Origin: Malania oleifera
Taxonomy: Eukaryota > Streptophyta > Magnoliopsida > Santalales > Ximeniaceae
DNA: 64,000 bases
NCBI RefSeq assembly: GCF_029873635.1
Contig: NC_080418.1
Span: 12,441,562-12,505,561 of the forward strand
Reading direction: 5' to 3'
Of the stretch, positions 23,175 through 33,802 are shown piece after piece. Each line of letters begins with the position of its first letter. Within the stretch, counting starts at the first letter, position 1. Both the position numbers and the translations under genes were made by a program. Below the pieces are notes generated by a model that did not search any database, was not told the DNA's origin, and worked only from the letters and a program-made list of their open reading frames with translations.

Positions 23175-24689
23175 CTACATTCCACCGAATAAGTGCGGAT
23201 ATCTCTGGCGCATTTGATTCTCTAATTCCCAAGAAGCCTCCTCAATGGCATGGTTGCGCCACAAAACTTTTACCAGTGGAATCTTCTTCGTGCGTAGCTC
23301 CTGTTCCTTCCAGTCAAGAATCTGCACTGGCACTTCCTCATAAGTTAAAGTATCACCCAACTCCAGTGCTTCACATCTAATCACATGGGAGGGGTCTGGG
23401 AAGTATTTCCTCAGCATAGAAACGTGGAATACGTCATGGATCCTAGATAGGACCGGTGGTAATGCCAAACGATAGGCAACTGGACCCACTCTCTTAAGAA
23501 TCTCGAATAGTCCAATATACCTAGGGCTCAGCTTACCCTTCCTCCCGAACCTCATAACACCCTTCAACGGTGCCACCTTCAGGAACACGTGATCTCCTGT
23601 GCCAAACTCCAATTCTCGCCGACGAGTATCAGCATAACTCTTCTGCCGGCTCTGCGCTGTCCTAATCCTATCTCTGATGAGTCTGGCTTTATCCTGAGTC
23701 TGCTGTATCAGCTCTGGCCCCAATACCTGTCTCTCTCCAACCTCATCCCAGTACAATGGAGATCGGCACCTCCTGCCATACAGTGCCTCATACGGTGCCA
23801 TCCCAATGCTGGCCTGGTAGCTGTTGTTATACGCAAACTCAACTAGTGGCAAATATTGCATCCAACGACCTCCAAAATCCAGCACACATGCTCGCAGCAT
23901 ATCCTCCAAAATCTGTATCGTCCTCTCTGTCTGTCCATCTGTCTGAGGATGAAAAGCTGTGCTGAACGACAACTGAGAACCCATGGCCCCTTGCACACTC
24001 TTCCAAAAACGAGATGTAAACCGTGGGTCTCTATCTGAAACTATGGACACTGGGACGCCGTGGAGTCTAACTATCTCCTGGATGTATAACTCAGCCAATC
24101 TGTCCATGGAGTAGCTAACTCTGATCGGCAAAAAGTGGGCAGTCTTCATCAATCGATCCACCACTACCCAAATAGCGTCCTGTCCATGCAACGCTGGCGG
24201 TAATCCTGAGACGAAATCCATCGCTATATGCTCCCATTTCCACTCAGGAATGTGGAGTGGCTGCAACGATCTCGCCGGTCTCTGATGCTCAGCCTTCACT
24301 TGCTGGCACGTCAAACACTGACCCACAAACTGAGCTATCTCCCTTTTCATGTTGCTCCACCAGAAGGACTCTCGGAGATCCCTGTACATTTTAGTGCTAC
24401 CCGGATGTACAGTATATAGGGATCGATGTGCTTCCTCCAGAATGACTTTCTTGATCTCAGGATCGGCAGGAACACATAACCTAGTATGGAATCTCAGGGC
24501 TCCATCATCTGAAATGCTAAACTCTGATTCCTGACCATCCTGTACCTTTCCCATAAGCTCTACTAGTTCTACATCATTCCTTTGAGCTGCTTTAATCCTC
24601 TCCTATAGAGTCGGCTACAAAACCAAGTCAGCAATGAACGCCTGGTGATCACCCTCTACCAGCTCCACACCGAGCCTCACTAGATCCAT
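23175..24689 (-). CDS. Ty3/gypsy integrase with chromodomain-like tail; sole coding remnant of pol
   Basis: The open frame from ATG 24554 encodes 459 residues. Zinc-binding HHCC residues: H43 and H50, then C80 and C83. The catalytic triad is complete: D113 (AMDFVSGLP), D174 (SDRD), E210 (GQTERT), with 35 residues between the last two (D,D-35-E). The C-terminal part has the GPVAYRLALPP and VFHVSMLRKY motifs and ends in a region of the length and aromatic pattern of a chromodomain (LVKVLWRNHAIEEASWE). The same frame extends upstream to ATG 24689, matching the end of RNase H, but passes two TAG codons (near 24605 and 24617). Those are where CAG could have stood. Integrase inserts element cDNA in the nucleus; the tail may target chromatin. 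Whether this remnant is translated is unknown. Confidence 0.88.
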
Positions 24690-24991
24690 CTGAAAGAAGA
24701 AATAACTTAACTCAAAACCTCATTCTCTATACATATCACTCAGCTCATACGATATATTTTCCTAATTAACTCGTCACTTTTGATCTTAATTCAAGGTTCA
24801 ATCCTGAAATCTAGATACCCAACCCGACGATAGTTTACAATGAATTTCCTGAAATCGTCACCCCAGGAAAATCATACAAACCACCACTGAAGTCTTGCAT
24901 CTAGACTACAAAACCAAACCCCAAATCCTCTTATCCTATACTCTGGTATTATTACTGCTACACTCTAGAGTCTACAGAACCTAGTATCCTA
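24690..24991 (-). other. Leader between PBS and pol remnant
   Basis: About 300 bp without coding signal, similar to the leader of element A at the window start. It runs directly into the RNase H/integrase linker, which places the 5' deletion breakpoint near 24690. Confidence 0.6.
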
Positions 24992-25004
24992 GGCTCTGAT
25001 ACCA
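24992..25004 (-). other. iMet primer-binding site of the chromovirus
   Basis: Minus-strand TGGTATCAGAGCC, perfect complement of the initiator tRNA-Met 3' end, two bases from the 5' LTR. Confidence 0.93.
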
Positions 25005-25006
25005 AA

Positions 25007-27395
25007 TGTAACGTCCCTCAATTTCTTAACATAAAATATCACATACTAAATAAAATGGTCAACCCGAACCCGTGGGTAGCGGGGACACCTGTCATACACA
25101 GCGGAAAACCTAGCAGCAGTACACATAAAATCTCAAACATCCAGTCATAAAATATAATACCAGAGCATTCTATACATCCTCACATACATCCAAATATCTC
25201 TAGGGTCAAACACAAAATAATTCTAACCCTAGTACAAAATCTTACCCTTCTCACAGGGTAATCTCACTAGCTCAACGGCGGTCTTGACCCGCCGGTCTCT
25301 CAGGGACTCCTGAAAAATGTAATAATATTGGGGGTGAGACACTTCTCAGTAAGGGAAAATAAACTAAATACAACTGTGTGGCAACATGAATATTTAATGC
25401 ATTTATACGTATATAGTACATTTCATAATTCCATAAACATCATCATATCGTACTGGGTAAACATATATTTTCACATCTATTAATAATTCATATCATACAT
25501 AAAATCATTTGTTATAACTGTAGTACTGAAAATAAACACAGGATGAATAGCTAGCTAGTGTCATGTATTACCCCCCATGACGGGTTGTGCAGCCCGAAGG
25601 CGGGACCCGACAATGGCTGGCCGACCACTGCCGAATCAAATATGTCTGTAAGTACGATGAGCCCGCCACACCCTGGTCCGGACTGCCAGGTGGACGTCCA
25701 CACTCTACTGAAAGTCACATCGACTATCCATCTCCCATCCCCTCGTGGGACGGTAGCACTAATAAGGCCTCGTGCCAAAATGAACCCATAGCTACGGTAC
25801 CGAGCTCCTGGTCTGAACTAAACTAACATCCTGGTTATGAAAACATATAATACATGATCATACATAACATCATTACGGCCTCGTGCCGAAAACATAGATA
25901 CGGCCTCGCGCCGAAATCATACATATGGCCTCGCGCCAATAATATAAATACGGCCTCGTGCCGATAGCATAGATTCGGCCTTGTGCCGATAACATAAATA
26001 CATGGCCTCGCGCCAACAACATAAATACGGCCTCGTGCTGATAACATAAATATATATACTGAAAATACATCATTAATCACAACATAACTCATATTTCCAT
26101 AAATGCTTGGTTCGTAAAATCTTTCACATCATAATACATTTCACATAAAATAATATTCATGCCACACATATGCTGTTAAAAGTCATACTTCATATTCTAA
26201 AAACGTGAATTATTTACATCTCATACATACATATACATTTTAATCATCATAGCAGTATTTTTCCCAATCGTACATTTCATGCGTAATACACAATATAACA
26301 TATGCTTTTCTGAAAATAAATTTACTCATAATCAATAATAATTTGTATGAAAAATTACTGTTTTAGTTTATTCCCTTACCTGGCTATCGAGAAATTCCTT
26401 AGGACCCAAATCCTATGCCCTTAGCGCCCGAAATTCAACTCCTGAAATTTACACTTTTCCCCAGATTAATTAATCTATTTCTCCAAAATAATACTCATCT
26501 AGCCTTCCTTAGGCTCCATATACCTCAAATTAATATTTAAACTATTATTTAATATCCCTACTTAATTTTTCCAAATTTTACCTGCGGGTCCCAAAATTAC
26601 ACCCGCGGCGCTCACCCGAGCCCTAAATTTCAGAAATCCTATTTCAGTTGCAGATGCTTAATATTTTAGCATTTCTAAATTAATGCTAATTAATTAAAAA
26701 TAAGCCCCTTAATAATCGCCGCACCCCAAATTTGGAGTTTTGGCCCGACACCCCCACGAGAATTCCGTCCCACTAGACTTGTAGAGAATCATCCCTAGAT
26801 TCTCGTGGTGGTGTCCGTTCGTCAATTGGGCTTATATTTTACAAGAAATTAAAGAAAAAGGGGGAAATGGCTTACCCCAGGGAATATGCCTACGCCGCTC
26901 CTATCACCGATCCGCTTCGGTAGAAATGACGGCAGCAGCGAATGGAGTCCAGTGGTATCTTCGGATTTTCGATCGGGCAAAAATCCGTCACGAAATTGAG
27001 GAGAGAGGGAGAGAGAATGAGAGGAGAGAGTGAGAGCTCAGAGAGTTACAGAGAAAGAAAAGAAAAGAAAAGAAAAGAACAGAATGGAGAAGAAGAAAGG
27101 TGGGGGGGGGGCGTGAATCATATTTGAGAAGTCACCTGAAGCTTCTTTGAAGCTTCAGGTGATTATAATAATAATAATAATATATTTAATTAATATTAAT
27201 AATAATATATTTTATTAATAAAATAAAAATAAATTTTAATTAATTATTTTTTTCTTTTTCTTTTAAAATCTGATTAATTAATTAATTAATTAATATTTTT
27301 TTTTTAATTTTTTAAATTTAATTTTTTTTTTAAATTTAATTTTTTTTTGGAAATCAATCCGCCAATCTTTTATATATCTTTTTGGGATTTTTACA
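25007..27395 (-). repeat. 5' LTR of the chromovirus
   Basis: Near-perfect copy of 20518-22909. It has a run of 10 instead of 12 G near 27103-27112 and one A fewer near 27210. Hairpin at 27132-27162 and GC-rich subrepeats at 25874-26049 are conserved. Confidence 0.93.
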
Positions 27396-27446
27396 AGTTG
27401 AGATCAGGAGATTTGTCTTTAGAATTAAATCCATCGATCCTGGCAT
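27396..27446 (-). pseudogene. GRAS pseudogene, 5' fragment beyond the chromovirus
   Basis: AGTTG at 27396-27400 is the right TSD copy. With the element and one TSD removed, the GRAS frame runs without break across the join, and the residues upstream (DGFNSKDKSPDLNSKDCPS) have the look of a LISCL N-terminus. An ATG at 27446-27444 lies at the expected place but is out of phase with this frame, suggesting a small deletion between it and codon AGG at 27441. The gene therefore carries an insertion, a probable frameshift and at least three stops. Confidence 0.7.
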
Positions 27447-27510
27447 GACCGGTGTCATTCTTTGTTCCCCTCTTTTTCTCCTTTCTTTCTTTTTTGGGAA
27501 GAATAATTGA
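27447..27510. other. Junction between GRAS 5' region and the Tat element
   Basis: Pyrimidine-rich (CCTTTCTTTCTTTTTTGGG), perhaps 5' UTR of the old GRAS gene. The expected left LTR of the Tat element (start TGTTGCGGGG) is not present. Confidence 0.35.
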
Positions 27511-28335
27511 GCAGCTCGTGCCGACTGTTTGCGCCGAGCTGTATTGTCCGAACTGTTCAGGCCGAGCTCCTTTGTCCGAGCTCTTTTAAGAAGGACTCGT
27601 GCTGAGGTGTGTTTGTCCGAGCTGTTTTGTGCAGAGCTGTTTTGTCCGAGCTGTTCGGGCCGAGCTCTTTTATCCGAGCTCTTTGAAGTAGGACTCGTGC
27701 CGAGCTGTTTCTGCTGAGTTGTTCGGGCCGAGCTCTTCGAGGAAGGATTCGTGCCGAGCTGTTCCTGCCGAGCTGTTCGGGCCGAGCTCTATTTGTCCGA
27801 GCTCTTTGAAGAAGGATTCGTGCCGAGCTGTTTTTGTCGAGCTGTTCGGGCCGAGCTCTTTTGTCCAAGCTCTTTGAAGCAGGACTAGTGGCGAGCTGTT
27901 TCTACCGAGCTGTTCGGGCCGGGCTCTATTTGTCCGAGCTCTTCGAAGAAGGATTCGTGTCAAGCTGTTCCTGTAGAGCTGTTCGGGCCGAGCTCTTCGT
28001 GGAAGGATTCGTGCCGAGCTGTTTCTGCCGAGCTGTTCAGGCCGAGCTCTTCGAGGAAGGATTCGTGCCAAGCTGTTCCTGCCGAGCTGTTCAGGCCGGG
28101 CTCTGTTTGTCCGAGCTCTTCGAAGAAGGATTCGTGCCGAGTTGTTTCTGCCGAGCTGTTCGGGCCGAGCTCTTTTGTCTGAGCTCTTTGAAGCAGGACT
28201 AGTGGCGAGCTGTTCCTGCCGAGCTGTCTGAGAATGGCGAGCTCTTTGAAAAGAGACTCGGGCCAAGGTGTTTCTTCTGAGCTTTTTGAATAATCAGACC
28301 GAGCTAACCAACCTACTCGGCTGTGTGGCACTACA
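27511..28335. repeat. GC-rich minisatellite (GCCGAGCTGTTCGGGCCGAG)
   Basis: Higher-order tandem array built on GCCGAGCTGTTC and TTGTCCGAGCTCTTTGAAG, with segments starting GTGCCGAGCTG at 27751, 27820, 27889, 27957, 28011, 28065, 28133 and 28202: spacing 54 or 68-69 bp. Open frames on both strands (up to 198 codons) come from the repeat. It occupies the 3' UTR of the Tat element (minus sense), a known site of tandem repeats in that lineage. Confidence 0.9.
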
Positions 28336-28339
28336 ACTA

Positions 28340-28680
28340 ATGCTCGTTGCTTGGGCTTTCCGCGTGATGAGTCGTGCTCATCTGTTGGGTTGTTCTGGCC
28401 TTACGAGTCGTGCTCGTCAGTTCGGGCCATCCTCCTGATGAGTCGTTCTCATCTGTTGGTTGGTCAAGCCTCACGAGCCGTGCTCGTTATTTTGGGCCGT
28501 CTGCGTGATGAGTCGTGCTCATCTGTTGGGTTGCTCTGGCCTCACGAGTCATGCTCGTCTTTTTGGGCCTTCCGCGTGATGAGTCGTGCTCATCTGTTAG
28601 GTTTCTCTGGCCTCACGAGTCGTGCTCGTCATTTTGGGCCTTCCACCCGATGAGTCGTGCTTATCTGTTGGGTCATCCTT
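28340..28680. repeat. 70-71 bp minisatellite (GATGAGTCGTGCTCATCTGT)
   Basis: Five copies begin GATGAGTCGTGCTC at 28366, 28437, 28507, 28578 and 28649. The unit contains a second motif CACGAGTCGTGCTCGT, so GAGTCGTGCTC recurs twice per period. Different in sequence from the array to its left. Confidence 0.9.
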
Positions 28681-28982
28681 CGCGTCTATCTCACTTTCCT
28701 GAGGCATCGTTGCACGCTTCTGTCCTGCAAGAGATACAAAAAAGCAGGTTTTAAATGCGTTCTACCTCGGAAAGTGGGTTGGAGGAAAGCATTATTGATG
28801 GCCATCCGTCCAACATTGTGTCCGAGGCAACTTGGTGTTTCCAAGGTGGTGTTTGTCCTCGGGAAGCCTCGTCTGTGCACTTGTCAGAGATTTTCTATGT
28901 CCTTTGCCTCCCTCGAGACGCAATCCTTCTCGTAAATGAAAATTCTTAAGATTCCTGCCAAAGGGATTCGTGCCCTCCTTTT

Positions 28983-28990
28983 TATATAAA
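28983..28990 (+). promoter_or_regulatory. TATA box of the antisense gene
   Basis: TTTTTATATAAAGGCC is a strong plant TATA box. A start of transcription would be expected about 30 bp downstream, near 29015. The following sequence, rich in CTTC and CATTCC, reads like a 5' UTR. Confidence 0.65.
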
Positions 28991-29088
28991 GGCCAGTGGA
29001 CTCCTTCATTCCACACTCGTCTTCATTCCAAGAGAACTGCTTCCTTCTCTACTCTCCTCCATTCCACAAGTCCCTTATTTGGTGCTAG

Positions 29089-29301
29089 GTATGCTTTCCC
29101 TCTCTATAGCATTTTTGTCTTGTTGTTCTTCATGTTCCTCATTGTTCTTGCGCTAGTTTTGTATGTTTGATCTTGTCTTGTAAGATTGCCTAGTTGTTTG
29201 TGTGAAATTTTACTGTCTTGATCTGTCTTGGCCTCCTTTCTTCTTGATCTTTGCTGTTGCTTGCTCGTTTGACCCTTAGGTTTAAGTAGTGTTTCCTTCA
29301 G
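29089..29301 (+). other. Predicted 5'-UTR intron of the antisense gene
   Basis: GGTGCTAG/GTATGC at the donor and GTTTCCTTCAG/GC at the acceptor, T-rich between. The acceptor is 14 bp upstream of the start codon. Confidence 0.55.
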
Positions 29302-29315
29302 GCTTGTTTTTTCCT

Positions 29316-32300
29316 ATGGAGACCTCCTCACAGCCATTAAGAGTACCTACAACAGTTCGGAGCGCTCGTTGTCAGCTCACCTCTTCCGACCTGCAAAATG
29401 TTCGTTATTTTTTTGCCGTACCATCCAATGTCACTGTTAGGTTACTAACTGCTTCCGAATCAGCCCTTGACCAAAAATCCGAGGAGCTCTGCCTGTATAC
29501 CGATTATCTAGATTTGGCTCTTAGGCTCCCTTTTCCCTCCTTTGTTTTTAACGTATTGCGTTTTTATCGCATAGCACCATCTCAACTTGTTCCGAACTCT
29601 TATCTTTCGCTCACCTGTTTTGCTATGCTTCTGCTCCACTTGGGCCATCAGCCTACCGTCCCCTTCTTCAGAAGTTGTTTCCAAATGCAATCTCACTCTA
29701 CGGAGAAAGAGCTATATTATTTCAACTCTCTACCAAGTTATAAGCTCTTCTCACCAGGCAGTTCTTCCATCCATAACTGGAAGACCCGTTACTTCTTTGC
29801 GTCGGGAGAGCTGGATTACACAGGCTCCTTTGTCTGGTCTTCTCCTTTTGATGGTAACGTGGTTATCTTTTTCTACCCTCTTTTGCAGGGCTTACATGTA
29901 GGTGATCCGTCTAACTCATCTTTTCTCCTTTCATCCCTTTTTCCTTTGTAGTTCGGGTGCGCCATCTCCTCCCCAGAATTTCCCCCGAAGAGCAGGCCAT
30001 CCTTAAAGAACTTCGTGCCCTCGGTGAACAGGGGATTATCCCTCATGAGGAGCTGCTCCAGGAGCGTGTCCTCGTGCAGTGGGGGATCAGCCCCGTTTCC
30101 TCAAGTCATTCTCCCCCCTTATTATGTATATGTGTGTATGTTTGGTTGTCGTCTTTACTGTTGGTGTTCTTACTCCTTGTCTCTTTTATCCTTGCTGTCG
30201 CGACGTCCCCGGGAGCGCGTGTGCCCCTGGCGGCGAAATTAAAATCAATTTAATGTTTCATGGAAAAACATGGTGTAGGAGTCGCCACTAACCTTTAGTG
30301 CGGTTAGAACACGTGATTACTACCCCGTTAGGGGTAGAATCGGTCTACATTACCAGAGTTGGGGTCGGGAGTTCGGTTACGCGAGGGGAAGGTACGAGCA
30401 CCCCCTACGCGCCCGTTCTTACGAACGGTACCTAATTAATTTGAAATTATCCCTAAGTTAATCTAATAATTCTTCAAATTACTCCTATTTTATGAATTTA
30501 TAAATACATGTGAAAAATAAATAAATAAATAAAGATAACATATATATATATATAATCCCTCAGAGCTTAGGGTACGTGAAGCCCGAAGGCTTATACCCCT
30601 TGCAATTAGATCATAGGGATAAAATTAAGAAAATACACTCCCAACATTTTGAAATTATATATATAAAATTTTTATAGGAAAATACTAGTGTGGGAGGTTT
30701 TAATATATATTAATAAGATAATAACCTAAGAAATTAAATTACCCTAATATGTGTGATAATAATAGAGATATAATAATAAATTGCTATAATACCTAATGGC
30801 ATATCCTAATAATAAACCCACCTAATAGATAGTAGTGATATACACACAAAAATAGGAATGATAATATAATACTAAACTTATAACAATAACGATAACAATA
30901 ATAACAATAATAATAATACTAATAACAGTAATACTAATAATGACATACTACACGTAATAATAATAATAATAATACACAAGCATATAGTAAGATATCAACA
31001 TTCTATAAATATAATGATACTCACTTATAAGTAATCAAAACCTCAATATATGCACATAGGGAAACAATTAATTCCTAAGATAAATAACGGTATATACAAT
31101 AGTCATTATGGAGACAATTAATCCCTAGAATAAATATAGGATGTATACTATAATAGTTATGGAAACAATCGAAGTCTTACCATTAATATACAATGACAAT
31201 GTGGAAACAAATTAAATCCTAGAAATTATGTACTTTTATAAACATGTAAGGGAAAGAAATTAATTATGGAAACAATTCAAGCTATGAATCTAATAGGAAA
31301 TATATACAAACTCTAGAGAAATCAATAAGCCACAAGAGTGGAACCCTAGAAATAAATATGGAAATAAATTTAATTTTTATGAAGGAGTGTTCAATAATAT
31401 GAAAATACTAGAAATTGATATGCAATGATGTGGACGAAAATTAATGTGCAATAATAAGACTAATAATAACAAGCAAGTAACTCAAACCCTAAAGCAATAC
31501 TTAAACCTAAAATTATCAACCTTCTAAAAACGTGAAAACTACCAAAATCCTAAACAAACCTACACATAAAATATGAAATGATTTAAGTAATAAACAATCG
31601 TAACCAAAACCGTGAACGAATTTAAATAACGCAAATAAACTACAAGAAAAATTAAACTGTATTAACATGATAAACCTAACCTTTAAAAACATAAATACTA
31701 ACATATAAAACAAAATGTAAAATAACACTAAACAATATGAATTTAAATAAGACAACATAGATTAAAAATACATACTAAATAATACAAAATCACCTACCGG
31801 CAATAACTTAGAATTCTCACCCCTGAACTACAGCCACAATATAACAACAATAATGTGAATACACAATATTACATAATAATGCAACAATGATATTATGTAA
31901 ATATACATGTACATGAGCTTAACATTTAATAATAAAACATATATTTATATTTATATATACTTGCGCAAAAATAAACCAATACTCCGATATTTCCCCATAA
32001 GCTAAAATAACCTTGGATATTATCATTTAAACAAATGTTACAACATCAGAAATACTACAATGCGTATTACAACACAAAAATAACAACAAGGAAAATATTG
32101 CATGGATATTAAACATTAAAACACATATTACAACAATAAAATCCAATAATAATAATATTATTTAATATATACAATAAATTTAGACATAAATAAAAACTCC
32201 CTAAATATACTACATGCGAAAGCACATGGATAATAAATACACAATAAACCTACAAAAATTAATACCATAAGTCAATAACACACATGTATGGGATGATAAA

Positions 32301-33750
32301 ATATATATACCTAATAAATAAAGGAAACACGTACAATATAATATTACATATCAATATAACATAATGCAAATAGCAAACCAAGCCACTGCATGTATACAAA
32401 ATAATAGCCTCGAATCATGATAACAAACAATAATAAATCTAAATATATATAATAACTTAAACATGAATATAAAATACATTAAAACTCCTCTCTAATTATC
32501 TAGCAAGTATATTAACAATATAAATAAATGAATAGATAAAAAACTTAACAAAGTAATAATAAACAACAATACTTACAGAAAAATAAAATAACATAAAACC
32601 TAAACCTTATATAATGAAAATAAAACAAAACGGTCTATATATATAAATATATATCTTTGTGTGTGCGTGTGTATAGGGTTAGCATGCAGAGGCGCTCACC
32701 AGGAAGCCTCCCGCGAGCCGTGCATGCATGTGAGCCTAGGGAACTCACCAGAGGGGGGGGGGTATGGTGGGAGACGCTGAACGACGACTGGGTTCGTCTG
32801 GCACGATGGTGATGGCAGAGCTGCTGGGGGGTGGTCGGTTGCAGTGGGGCAGCAGTGGAGCTGCGAAGCTACTGCTGGTACTCGGTGGTCGCCGGAGAGA
32901 GTCGTCGGGTTGCCGCTGGAGTTGCAAGGATGACCAAAGGATGGCTGGATGTGCTGGCTGTCAGTGGTGACAGGGAACTGGTAAGGGTTGGAGGCTAAAG
33001 ATGGCTGTGGGGAGTGACTTGATCTGCTGGCTGTTGGTTGTGCAGAGGGTGGCGAGCGAAGGAGACTGAGACGGAGAGGGTAAGCAGGAGATGCTTGTGG
33101 GTGGCTGAGAGGAGCAGGGAGAGAGCGATGGTGATGGCCGGGTGTGTGAAAGAGAGCCAGCAGAAGAAGCAGGACTGAATTTTTCTTTTTCTGTTCTGCG
33201 CAGCCCCAGCCGTCTCTGTGCAGCGCCGGATCCCCCTTCTTATAAAATTTTTTTGAAAAAAAAACCCTAGCAATATTTCCTTTTTCAACTTTTGGTATTT
33301 TCTCTTTTTTGGAAATAAGATATACTACCACTATGGTTATAAGGAAACAAAAATAATAATAATAATAAGGTAATAATAATAATAAATAAAAATAATAATA
33401 ATAATAAATAAAATAATAGTAATAATAGTAATAAAAAACCTTAATGATAATAAAAATTAAAAATAATAATAATAAATAATAATAGAAGTAAAAATAAGTA
33501 ATAATAATAATACTAATGAAAAATAATAATAATAATAATAATAATAAGAATAATATAAAGAAAATAATAATAACAATAATAATAATAATAAGATTAGCGA
33601 AAAATAATAATAGTAATAATAACAAATAAAATAATAGTAATAATAGTAATAAAAAACACTGATAATAATGATAATAAAAATAATAATGAAAATAATAAAT
33701 AATAATAATAATAGAAGTAAAAATAAGTAATAATAATAATACTAATGAAA

Positions 33751-33802
<52 letters not shown>

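Larger units (their letters stand above)
20518..27395 (-). mobile_element. Young Ty3/gypsy chromovirus, internally deleted, integrase only
   Basis: The 6878-bp element has two LTRs (20518-22909, 2392 bp; 25007-27395, 2389 bp), TG...CA ends, perfect AGTTG TSDs, an iMet PBS and a polypurine tract. The LTRs appear identical except for a G-run shortened by two and one missing A, so insertion was very recent. The interior is only 2.1 kb: leader, then the RNase H/integrase linker, then integrase. Gag, protease, RT and RNase H are missing. It must have been moved by proteins of a related element. It resembles the Tekay/Del group of chromoviruses. Confidence 0.92.

Noticed and set aside
27557..28331. 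Arg/Ser-rich frames of 103-198 codons on both strands
   Set aside because: They are translations of the minisatellite; no start or splice context.
29854..29888. 35-bp intron in the antisense gene (GTAACG to TTTGCAG)
   Set aside because: Too short for a plant intron; the 98-bp intron to 29951 uses the same donor and keeps phase.
29587..29901. Alternative plus-strand frame of 104 codons
   Set aside because: Shadow of the antisense gene's main exon.
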